Assembly (NCBI GenBank): GCA_964019415.1 | Contig: OZ025875.1 | Location: 124,001-188,000, forward strand | Origin: Ianthella basta | Lineage: Eukaryota; Porifera; Demospongiae; Verongiida; Ianthellidae | Reading direction: 5' to 3' | Length of the DNA stretch: 64,000 bases | In this document: piece after piece, positions 12,346 to 24,900 of the stretch | Layout of the letters: each line of letters opens with the position of its first letter | Position numbering within the stretch: position 1 is the first letter of the stretch | Notes under the pieces: model-generated | What the model saw: the letters and a program-made list of their open reading frames with translations, nothing else | Told to the model about the DNA's origin: nothing | Databases searched by the model: none | Program-made: the position numbers and the translations under genes

Positions 12346-14791
12346 AACTGGGCCCCCAACAAGATGTACTGGACTCCTACAGGATACACTGGGCCTCCTA
12401 CAGGATGCACTGGACTCCCTACAGATCGCACTGGACCCCCTACAAAATGCACTGGACCCCCTACAAGATCCACTGGACTCTCTACAAGATGCACTGGACC
12501 CTCTGCAAGATACACTGGACCCCCTACAAAATACACTGGACCCCCTACAAAATGCACTGGACCCACTACCAGATGCGCTGGACCCCCTTCAAGATACACT
12601 ATACAACCTACAGAATACACTGGACCCCCTACCAGTTGCACTGGTTCCCCTACAAAATACACTGGAGCCCCTACCAGAAGCACTGGACCCCCTACTAGAT
12701 GCATTGGACAACCTACAAGATGCACTGGACCCCCTACAAGATGCACTGCACCCCCTACAAAATGCACTAAACACCCTACAAGATGCACTGGACCCCCTAC
12801 AAGATGCACTAGACCTCCTTCGAGATGCACTGGACCCCCTACGAGATGCATTGGACACCCAACATAATGCACTGGACCCCTTACGAGATGCACTGGACCC
12901 CCTACGAGATGTATTGGACCCCCTACGAGATCCACTGGACCCTCTAAATATGCACTGGACCCCCTACGAAATGCACTGGACCCCCTACGACATGCACTAG
13001 ACCCCCTTCGAGATGCACCAAACTCCCCACGACATGCACTGGACCCCCTACGAGATGCACTGGACCCCCTACGAGATGCACTGGACCCCGTACGAGATGC
13101 ACTGGACTCCCAACGAGATGCACAGGACCCCCTTCGAGATGCACTGGACCCCCAACGACATGCACTGTACCCCCTACTAGATGCACTGGACAACCCTAAA
13201 GGATGCACTTGACCTTCTACGAGATGCACTGGACCCCGTACATGATGCACTGGAGCCCCTACGAGATGCACTGGACCCCATACGAGATGCACTGGACACC
13301 CTACGAAAAGCACTGGACCACCTACAAGATGCACCGGACCCCCTACAAGATGCACTGGACCCCTAAAAGATGCACTGGACCCCCTTCAAGATGCACTGAA
13401 CCCTTACGACATGCACTGGACCCCCTACGACAAGCACTGGACCCCATACGAGATGCACTGCACCCCCTACGAGATGCACTGGACAACCCTAAAGGATGCA
13501 CTTGACCCTCTATGAGATGCACTGGACCCCTTATAGGATGCGCTGGACCCCCTACGAGATGCACTGGACCCACTTCAAGATACACTGTACCCCCTACGAG
13601 ATACCCTGGACGTCCTACGAGATGCACTGGACCCCCTACGAGATGCTCTGGACCCCCTACGAGATGCACTGGTACCCTTACGAGATGCACTGGACCACCT
13701 ACGACATGCACTGGACCCCTTACGAGATGCACTGGACCCCCTTCGAGATGCACTGGACCCCTTACGACATGCACTGGAACCCCTACGAGATGTACTGGAC
13801 AACCCTAAAGGATGCACTTGACCCTCTACGAGATGCACTGGACCCCTACGAGATACACTGGACCGCATGCGAGATTCACTGGACCCCCTACGAGATGCAC
13901 TGGACTACCTACAAGATGCACTAGACCCCCTACAAGATGCACTGGACACCCAACATAATGCACTGGACCACCTACGCGATGCACTGGACCCCCTTCGAGA
14001 TGCACTGGACCCCCTACGACATGCACTGGACCCCTAAGAGATGCACTGGACCCCCTACGAGATGCACTTGTCCCCCTACAAGATGCACTAGACCCCCTTT
14101 GAAATGCACTGGACCCCCTACGACATGCACTGTACCTCATACAAAATGCACTGGACCCCATACGAGATGCACTGGACCCCTTACGAGATGCACTGGACCC
14201 CCTACGAGATGCACTGGACCTCCTACGAGATGCACTGGACCCCCTACGAGATGCACTGGTCCCCTTATGAGATGTACTGGACCCCCTTCGAGATACACTG
14301 GACCGCCTATGACATGCACTGGACCTCCTACAATACGCACTGGACCCCTTATGAGACGCACTGGAAAACCCTAAAGGATGCACTTGACTCTCTACGACAT
14401 GCACTGGACCTCCTACGTGATGCACCTGACCCTCTACGAGATGCACTGGACCCCTATGAGATGTACTGGACCCCCTACGATACGCACTTGACCCCTTATG
14501 AGATGCACTGGACCCCCTACGAGATGCACTGGACACCCTACGATACGCACTGGACCCCTTATGAGATGCACTGGAAAACCCTATAGGATGCACTTGACCC
14601 TCTACGAGATGCACTGGACCTCCTACGTGATGCACTTGACCCTCTACGAGATGCACTGGACCCCCTACGATACGCACTTGACCCCTTATGTGATACACTG
14701 GACCCCCTACGAGATGCACTAGACCCCCTACGAGATGCACTGGACCCCCTACGAGATGCACTGGACCCACTTTGAGATGCACTGGACCCCT
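12346..14791. repeat. 21-bp satellite, block 3
   Basis: Opens with the shared junction. The first third keeps tacaagatg units; from about 12800 most units read tacgagatg or tacgacatg, a subtype absent from the earlier blocks. It stops at about 14791 where unique sequence begins. Confidence 0.95.
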
Positions 14792-15954
14792 AGAGAACCA
14801 CTTCTCTGTAGTTCAAGAGGATCCACACCTCAAAGGAAATGGCGTCCATTTCATCTTTTCCAATGATGTCATGTTATTGCACAAGAGTTCAGCAGCTTAT
14901 CTAGTGCCACAGAATCAGATGTCACATTAGTTGCTGTATACAGCTGTTTTGTGGCACCCATGCACTCTAGCTTAGTATTGTGAATTACGTTGCTTATACA
15001 ATGCCTTTGTTGCATAGCTACAACTAAGACCTATAGCTACAGTCGCATACTTACAGTCATTGCATGCACATGTTGAACTTCTACACTAGACTCTTTGTGA
15101 ATACAACAATCTGCAACAATGTTAATTTAGCCAGCAATGTTTGTTGCAAACACGCCAAAGGTTTTGCACTTTAGTGTTTCATTCGCCCAGCACCCATCTT
15201 ACCACACAACACCCACCCTCTACAGCACCCCTCCCACCCTCAAACATACCGCACCCACCCTCAAACATACTGCACCCACCCCTCACATGTACCGCGCCCA
15301 CCTCACATGCACACACCCACCCCCAAACATACTGCACCCACCCCTCACATGAACCACACCCACCCCTCACATACACTGCACCCAGCCTCAAACATGCTGT
15401 ACCCACCTCAAACAGGTGGGTGTGGCGGAGGGTGGATTCTGTGTATGTGAGGCTGATTTCTTTGTGTGCAAATTCTGGAGGCTGTGCGTGAGGGGTAAGT
15501 CCTATGAGTGGATTCTTAATTTTAGAGACCATTCAAAGACCATTTGGAGATAGCTCAGACCATTCAGAGAGCATTTAGATACTTTGGAAACTGCTTAGAC
15601 TTAGGGCTACCGAGACATATAGGGCTTCAAGCATCATCTGTCATGATCACAAGCAGTTCACAATTCGCACTGCATGATAACATTGTTGAAAAATGTTGTA
15701 ATTAGATCAGTGACATATGAAAAACCCAGGACCTATTTCAATTACACACCTTCAGGGACTAAATAACTATCAGCCTTACTACAAGTGGAGGCACAAGATG
15801 TAGAGGGGAGGCGCTAGGTGTGGTGCATGTGACAACTTTCCGTTTTTCTACTCTTCACCTAAGTACACTACAACAGCTGTGCACACTACTGGGATTGCAA
15901 CATTGAATACATGTAACATTAATATGGTACAGAGTTGAGTCATAATTATCTGGG
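14792..15954. other. Non-genic stretch between the satellite and the ARHGEF17-like gene
   Basis: Mostly unique sequence with no convincing coding exon. It holds the imperfect repeat at 15190-15410. The 3' untranslated region of the minus-strand RhoGEF gene should lie at its right end, but I could not identify a clear polyadenylation site. Confidence 0.6.
15190..15410. repeat. AC-rich imperfect minisatellite
   Basis: Units of roughly 17 bp around caccctcaaacatac and cacccctcacatg in variable order. The open frames through it reflect the repeat, not a gene. Confidence 0.75.
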
Positions 15955-18900
15955 TTACCCTAACCACACATTGACACAACTGCTGCTGTCCGTAATGTCG
16001 TCTAGTGGCACACTGGCAAGGAAGTCCTCAAACCCATCACCTCCACTGAACACCAGCATGCTCGTCTCAGCCTCAGTCTTATGTGCACCATCCAACACCT
16101 CAGACCTACTATCTTTCAATGCTACTGAAGCCACAAAATTTACTGGTCCAGCATGTCCTTCTGTCATCGCAATTGGTGTCAGTGTACCAGCAATGGCAGT
16201 GGACTTGGGATCAATGGCAGGGAGGGGCAGGAGGAGGATCACGCCTGCACTGGTCCCAATCAACAGCGATGATTTGACATGCACCAGTGAGGATATCCGT
16301 AGACAGGACAGCTTGTGCTGGCGAAGGATGGGGTCCACATCTATGCACAAGGTATACCAAGGGTTCAGCAGATGAGTTGCATTGATTCAGCAAACTCAAA
16401 ACTCTTACCAAATTCACTACATTACTCTGAACACTTTAAGCATGAATGGTATACATTTCATCATTCACCCAATATGAACTTATTACTGCACACATTGAAA
16501 CTAGCAGCCGCCTCACTGCACATGATGAAGGCCATTCACACAAAGCACAAGCAGGCAATAGTGCATTATTGTAGTGATGTATCCTTTGCCAGTGCTGATG
16601 CACACCAACAGTTGTGCTAAATGTGGGAGCCTAGTGTGAACAGCCTACAAGTGACCATGAAAATTGCTCTCTCTTCTGATTTGCTCTACAACACACTTCA
16701 ACCTTTGTCAAATCTCATCCTTTCTGAAAGGGGTTGGTTCTCTAATACCAGCTTCACAACAGGGTTGAAAACCTTGCCGACGTTTCGACCATATGCTCTG
16801 GTCTTCTTCAGGGCGAAGAAGACCAGAGCATCTGGTCGAAACATCGGCAAGGTTTTCAACCCTGTTGTGAAGCTGGTATTAGAGAACCAACCCCTTTCTG
16901 ATGCCTGAGCCAGCTGAGAAGCCCTCACTTCACTCATCCTTTCTCTCTGTTGCAAATTACATCTAGAGAGGCATACACACCAAACTCAAGCTTAATTAAG
17001 ATCCTCCTGCAGCTGAGCATGCAAATGAATCCCCAGCATCAATGATCACCAAGTCTTCATGGTCTGACTCTATCTCAGAGGGCCAAAACACTGTTTCTTT
17101 ACATGAATGTCATCTGAAGGTAAGTGTAATTGCCGAGCCAAAAAGTGAGGCAAGTAATCGTGATGCACTGTCATCCCCCATTTGTATATATGTATATATG
17201 TGAGAGTCACCAGTAGAAATCGAAGATTAGCGCAAATCTATATAATTTGAAAATGGCCACCGAAAATCGGCAACATTGAAGGGGTGGAAAGTACCACTGA
17301 ACGACATTTTCCGACCCTTTAAGTGAATGCACTTGGGTAAGGCATGCCTTCGGCATTATATAAACTACATTTCTTACTTTTTGGTTGCAACCCTTGGTTT
17401 CATATTTTCGAAGATCACTTGCCCAACACTGACTGGAACATTCGGTCAGTGTAACACGAGCTTCACTCTGCTGACGGCTTCATTCTCACTAGAGTTGACA
17501 ATTTCCACAGTTATAGCTTTATTAAACATCAATATGGTATGAAATGAGACTGAATTCGTCAGGAGTTAAGGCAGAGCTGCCATTTTCAATTGTCATTTCG
17601 TATCCTGCGTATATAAATAAAAGGCAAGTCAGCTAAATTCAACTGACGATTTCTCGACAACGGAAGCTCAGGTGCACCTCAAACTTGCTAAATGTTCTAA
17701 GAAGACGTGTGGCCATCTAAATCCGGGAGAATCTCAAAATAGCCAAAATGTGCTAATCTTTGATTTCTACTGGCAACTCTCACATATGTATATCCATCCC
17801 AGTCAACCTGAGACACCTAAATTTGTGCAATAGCCTGCTGTTCTCCACAGGCGCTACAAAATGCTCTACTTGGCCACGAAACTGCTCAACACTCCACTTC
17901 ATCGCTGCACGTTGTGTTCAGATTGTTGTTAATGTTGCCCATTGCTCCAGTGAGGGCTACACGTCTGTTGGCGATTCTGCCATATTGGCTGACGTCATTT
18001 GCCCCGTGTGACTGGGAACACTTCCACTGTTACTTCGGGTGAAGTGCACAACGTACACTGTGTTAGCTCAGCAGGGATGGGCTTGTCATGCCAAATTTGC
18101 CCCCCCCATAATTAGGCCCCCCGCGGAACTGAAACGGCAACCGAAATGGTTCCCCCTCTGCTAAATTACCAACGCCAGCGCGGATTGACGGGCAGATTCG
18201 TCGTGTACTTGTACCCTGATGTCTTTCCCTAGGCTGGGATGCTTTCTCAATCCAGGATAACATGTTTCATTCAATGAAAGGGCGATTTCGTTCATTAGAT
18301 GGGCGCTTTGGTTCGATTTATAGGCGATTTCGTTCGTTGAGTAGACGATTTTGTTTAATGAATAGACGATTTCAGCTGACATGTCTTCGCTGCGCGCTCA
18401 AGATCCACCACAACAACGAATATCGGGAGACGAAAGGGACTTTGTCACTACGGCGGAACCATTACGGCAGCCATTTTCTGCCGTCTTTGGCCCGGCGGAA
18501 CCATTTTGGCGGGGGGAACTTTTACGGCGTGACAGGCTTCCCTGCACAGCTCCAAATATGCAGGTGTCGATTGACCAGCTGCCAACCAGTGCTTCATCTG
18601 GCTTGCTATCCCCCTTCTTTCTGACAGCCAGTGAAAGCAGATTACAGTTCTACTGCCCAAAATGTACTTGCCCTGGCCGAGTTACACTCATGCACTGTAA
18701 TTTACTGAAATAGCTAGGTATATACATTCAAGCGAGGCTGGTTGCATTTTAATGTATGCCCTAGTTCAATAACTCTATGTGCTGCTTAATAGCTGTATAA
18801 GTCAATTAGCTGCAGTATATGGAACAAGAATAACTTGCTTCCTCTAGCTAATTTCCATTTTAACGAGTTTGATCTGTTTCCATCTTAAATGCATATATGC

Positions 18901-21900
18901 AACTTCACACACACAGCGGCAAATGATGTGCACAGGTGTCCATGACACTAACTTGATAGAATATTGCTGACCGACTCAGTGATGTCCACTGTAGCCAAGT
19001 GCTTGGAAGACATGGCATGGTACAGATAGATGTTGGTGGATCCCGCAGTGGACAGCCACACTCCCTGATCAATACAAACTATCGTGGCTATGAAATGGGT
19101 GCTGCTGACAGGCAATGAAAATAATACCTGTAAAGATGAAAAGTCCCATCTTCACACTTCCCAGCCTGCATGGTGATAGGCTCAGACAGTCAAGACCCTC
19201 TGTCTCACCTGAAAGGTCAGCGTGTGTGTATCCAGTACTATCACCTTGTTCCCCAGGCCAATCCACAGGTCACCCAACACTGGTTCACAGCATAGCACAG
19301 CCTCACTTCCAAGTGTGAGGAAATGAGGACTGTTCAGCTGCCACGCTCCTCCTACAATAGGCAGCAGACCATCACTATCCAAGATCACAGCCCTAACATA
19401 CACATATTACACTACATATGTACTAATTCTATCAGTCTCAGCAACTGACCTTCGTCCATCTCAAACACTGCCAAGCTGCCATTCTCCAGCCCCACATAAG
19501 TACAGCTGTCAAAGTACTTAATACAGCAGATGGAAGAGTGTACAGGGACCATACACTTCTTGCGGCTCCGCAAGTTGTCCCCGACACCAAAGACATACAC
19601 ACTGGGCAGAAAATGTAAGCATCATGCAGTTTGTACACAAGCATCACAGAAGTATAAGCTGCAAACAGAGTAAAATGGTCACAGACTGGTAGCACTGGCT
19701 AGTGCACAAGCACCTAATGTATCTCACCTGCCTTCCCCAGTCCCAAGCCAGACCTGGGTAGACTGATCAACAGGTTTCAGGGTCAGTGGAGAAAATGGCT
19801 GTCCACCATTCTTTGAGAGATAGTTGTGGGAGTGTACAGAGACAGTATTGCTGCGCCGTGGTCGCTCTGTCTGTAGAGAGATCTCCTCAGGGCTCTCACA
19901 GATGGTAACAGACTTGCCTTTGAGTTCTGCCTTTATCACTTCCAGAGGATCTGGTGGAGCTGACTGCGACCTGCCACGGGCAATATGTGGTACAGAGCTA
20001 CTACCTTGAAAGCCCTCCCAGGTGTCCCTCCTGTGCTTCTCATCTTCCCCTGCACTATCCAATGTGGTCCCGGTGCCAGTGCCTTCAACTGACAAAGAGA
20101 CAATATCACCACTGCCTCCCTCAGGGTCATGGTTACTCTCTTCTTGATGACTAGAAAGCGGTTCAAATGGACTCTGGTGAGAAGTAGAAGGCACTGTCAT
20201 ACTTTGACCATAACGCTCTTCATGTGGACCTGTAAGAGGACAGCCAGGAACATATACATTATGAAGTGCCCAATGCAGTGGTGCCTCTTTGAAGCATGGG
20301 ACACCATGCAGTGCCAAGCTCACATGGAGTAAGAGTGGAACTGCTTTCCTGGCTGCCAATATCCCGGAATAGGCTCTCGTGGTGTGTCTGTTCTATTTGC
20401 GGAGAGCTGTACCCCTTTCCTCTGCCTCCAGCTTGCAAACCTTCCCCTCTAGTGCCTAAAACCTCTCGAATGGTGTCAGGACCCTCCCCTCCATGATCAC
20501 ACCCATCCCCTCCAACCTCAGATCTGTTCTGCACTACCTCAATTGAGGACTGTGCTTCTAAGTGGGGAGAAGTGTTTGAATTGCAGGCATTTACATGGGC
20601 GCCACAGGGGACCATTGCAATGCACCGTATTTCTGAGTTGCAGACAGTGATACTGGAGACGAGGTTGGGCTTCTTCATCTCTTCCACATTCAAAAGACAC
20701 ACTTGCCCCCCATAGCTGTCACCACGGCAGACCCACAAGGAATTGTCAGAGCCCCGAACAGTTGGCAGGCCCACTCCCGCACACATGAGCTGAGCAAAGA
20801 CAAGCATGCATGCATGCAATCGCAACAGTACCAAATGTCCAATGCATACACTCCGTAATCAAGAGACCGGTCACTTGAGTGGATTCAGCACACCAGACAC
20901 TTGCTACCCTGGGAAACATGTAATCTCAATACAATGCATCGCATACAAAATGCACTAGTATATATACCATACTGATCGGTTGTTAAGCGCACACCCCTTA
21001 TAAGCACATAACCTCTGTTAAGCACACATTTCTTTACCAGTCTTTCACCCTAATTGTTAAGGCACATAGTGATTTCAGGAGATCACCCATTCTGAATTTG
21101 GTATAGTGGTAAAGTGGTACATGTGAACAGAATTTGGTATACAGATGTGAGAAGAAGGAAACTGAGCAAATATACTTAAGAGCTGCACTTCAACCTAAAA
21201 TCTCCTAGTCTTGCGCGCCAGCCCCTATTATTGTGCAATAGCGCATGGAATAGGGTTTGGTCAGACTTGATATGTTCTTGGGATCTCTACTGGAATGTGA
21301 GTAGACTAATCAGATTGCAGAAAGGTGTTTGTGGTTAATGAACTCCTTTGATCTTGGACAAGGGACCATGCTGTTCTTCGGAAACAAGGATTTGCACCTC
21401 TTCAGGGAGTTGTAGACACCAGTTTCTGGGTCTCAATTCACCAGAGTGAGTGCACAAAGAGTGACAAGACCTAAATAGGTACTTTAGCCCAGTGGCTGAG
21501 CTGCACGTCTGCTAGAGAGTTACAGTGTAGTGGAATGTAGCTCCAACAAGCCACAACTTCAACTATCACAGGACAGTTATAACATGAAACCTCTACTTCG
21601 GGTGAAAGGTGTAGATAACCACTAAATTTTGATCATTAGCACATTTTGAGGGAGAAAGTATGTGATGTCATCAGTGAAATCACCAGTGATGTCATATTAT
21701 GTTATCATGTACATACACCAACCTCACACAATCACAGAAGCAGCAGAACTACCCACATTCACCCTTTACAGTAGCATTATTACAGGAAAGTAAGAAGGAT
21801 GAGACAAAGACCAGCACTCAGTTAGAGTGCTTATACACAGACCAGCACTCCACAAGAGTGCTTAGACAACAGACAAGCACTTGGCTACAGTGCTCACACA

Positions 21901-24900
21901 ACAGTCTCTTTGCCTAATGAAGTTATCCTCTGTATTCCAGTATTTATCTACAGCAATAATCAAGTTGGTACTGAGTACGTGTGGAGCGAGACATTGTGTG
22001 GAATGAGAAAACGTTTGTAGAGTGAAGCAGCGCGTCAAATGAGGCTGTGTGTTGAGTTACATACAAAGCACGTGGAGTAAGACAGGGCATGGAGAGGCCG
22101 CGCGCAGACTGAGGCTGCGTGTCAAGTTAGACAGTGCGTGGAGTGAGACAGAGTGTGGATTGAGGCTGTGCAATGAGTTAGGCAGCGGGTAGTGAGGCAC
22201 GCATAGATGTACCCCACACAGAAAATTGGAGTGTAATGGCAGAAATAAGAGAGTAAATAATGTTACAATTAACCCTTTAACGCCGAATGACACATTTAGG
22301 TGTCATAACCAAATAGGCCTGAAAACAGTCGTATTTTCTCTGGCCACAAGTCTAGGATGCAAATAACTGTTTTGTAAGACGTGTACCTATAATGGAGCAT
22401 TCCTTCAGCGAGCCTATTTTGTCTCCTGGTCATGCAAACTGTGTGCAAGCAGCTGCTTTAGTTCGAACAGAATTACACCGTGTCTTTGTCATCTGTAGCT
22501 GAAGCCCAAAATCACACGCTGCGTAACAAATTGGTGAGTGACCGACACTACATCTGCCTGTGGTACTGCGACAGCAGTTCGTCTGCATCGTCATGTTTCA
22601 GGGGTGAGAACAGGCTTGAAGAGTAGCAACGTGCGATGTCTTGCTAAGTGGCACCACGCACTCACGCAAAGAATCCAGGCTGAGTTCAAATAGATTGTCG
22701 AACGTAATGGAGTACATCACACTACACTACCTTCCTCTTACGTTGCCATTCAGGTGAAGACAGGGCCAGAAAGCACAAAAACACAGTGTGCAATATTCTT
22801 CATGTGCGCAGCCATTTTTAATTTCGGCATTAGAGGTATGGCGCAAATTTTAAACTTCGGTGCTAAAGGGTTTAAGTACACTTGAACTGATACTTTTATC
22901 CTTGGCAAAATAAACAATAAACATTTCAAGTGGATATATACCTTAGTAGGTTTTTGTATAGGTTGCTCCATGTACACTGCTCATAACGTACCTTCATTCC
23001 CGTTCTGCCTGGCTGTAGATCAAGTGAGTGAAGGAATTCAAGGTTATGCAGGGTCAGCTGTGCCGAGGAGTAGCGCAAGGATGCAGCACGCCGTGACTTA
23101 AGGTCCACCTCAGCAGCCTTCTTAGCCTCCAGGAAAGCCACCTCCCAAGCCTGCTTCGTGGTACTATCCATAAACACCAGAGAACATGGGGTGGGTGGGC
23201 GACTGCAGAAGTGCATGCAAAGAAGCACCCACATGAGTAACACTCAACACAACAACTAATACTTGAGTGACACATGAGATAAGCATAAGTAACAGTAAAC
23301 AATGGCCAACCCACCTGGAGTAAACCAGCAAATTCAGGCGTGCAGCTTCCAGATTAAAGACAGCCTGGTTAGCTGAATCCTTGCATTCATCCATCTTCTT
23401 AGAAACTCTGGACAAGGTCTCTCTGATGACGGAGTCCAGGCCCTACAACAACAACATATAGCACACCAATGGTAGCCAAAGTGCATAAAAACCGATGTCA
23501 GGGTGGGCATGCATGCAGGCAGTACCTGTCGGTCCACTCTGAGTTGTTGACTCAGATCCATGATCTTGGTTAAAATAGCCATGTCGTGCTGCAGGTGATC
23601 CATCTGCTGTACCGAGCCCCCACTGCGATTGGGTCTCTGGGAGGGCTGCACATGGGATAGGCTGCAGACGCTGAGTGGGGCTTGCCACAGGAACTTGTAT
23701 CGCATGCCAGCAAAGTCTGGGACACTGGATAGTGGACTGAGCGAAAGAGACAGCAACAACTACATAAAGTGTAACTGCCTGCACATGTGACTACAAGAAA
23801 GCAGCATTTGTATACTCACACACTGAGTGTGTTCCTCCTAAAAGAACTCTTCCTCCTGACAGCTGCTATAAGAAGAAGGTCATTAAAGAGGAAAGCACAG
23901 CGGTCTTTCTTCTGCTGTGTGCCACGCTGCAATAGAAAAGAAAACAATACATAAAGAGTCTATAAAAATCAAAGCAAGCAAACCAGTGAATGTGTACACA
24001 CTCAGCATGAACACACCAGTTCTATGATAAAGTCGTGTCGCAGCAGCCATCGCCGCGGGGCCAGCAACTGTGGGAGACAAAAATATGTATGCAAAGTACT
24101 ACAGCATCAAGTTACAGAGTAACTACAGCACACAAGCGGGCCACACCACACCAGCAGGCCATGCCACATCAGTGGGCCACCTGCTGCACATCACAAGAAG
24201 TTCCATTAGTATCCACAAATGATCTCACCTGTGAGGCCCCCTCAATATTAGCAGCTAGGTCCCTCAACTTGTCCACATTTGAGGCCTCCTTTTCTGCTTC
24301 ATTCATCTTCTCAGCCAAGGCAGTGAGCTGCTCTAGAGCCAACTCCAAGTGGGGATGGTCAGGGTGACTGTGGACTGTGTGCTTCAGCAGATCCTATTAC
24401 ACAACAGAAACACAGACATTGGACATGACTACGGGCACTGTTAGCACTCATCTCCTTCAGGAGGGTCATGCAGAGCCAGGGTCTCACCCGGATGAACAAG
24501 ACATAGCGTGGTATTCTCTGAATGGGCTTGATAAGCAAATCACCCAGGTTCAGCTTCTCACGGTTTTCTCGGGCACATTGCTTTGGCAACAGACGAATGC
24601 ATAGTGATATACAATCAGTGACTGTGTAAACACAACTGGGTAGTTCACACCTACCTCAAGAAATCGAGCAAAGGAGGGTCGCTGTGTCTTCATCTGCTGT
24701 ATGGTCAGTTTGGCATTCATGAAGTTGCTGGTGAACCTAGTGTACATGTCCATAACACAGCTAGTGTTGAACTGCAGGAGGTGCAACAAGCGAGTGTCAA
24801 CAGCACACCAGTAGCAACATCAACCGGCAACTCACATTGCTCACAAACAGGTCCCCAATAGTTTGCAGCTCTTGCCAGTTGTCTCGCCTCTCACACAGCT

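Noticed and set aside
1-14791. Dozens of long open frames (up to about 500 codons) in the satellite on both strands
   Set aside because: They follow from 10-bp and 21-bp units lacking stop codons. All three frames of one strand are open, the peptides are pure repeats, and there are no splice or start signals.
1-14791. CRISPR-like array
   Set aside because: Repeats are directly adjacent with no unique spacers, and the locus is eukaryotic.
15137-15532. Small frames over the AC-rich repeat
   Set aside because: Pro/Thr-rich repeat translation without conservation or start context.
18262-18713. Short plus-strand frames of about 110-120 residues
   Set aside because: They lie within the hAT-like remnant and its tandem repeats; no domain or splice support.
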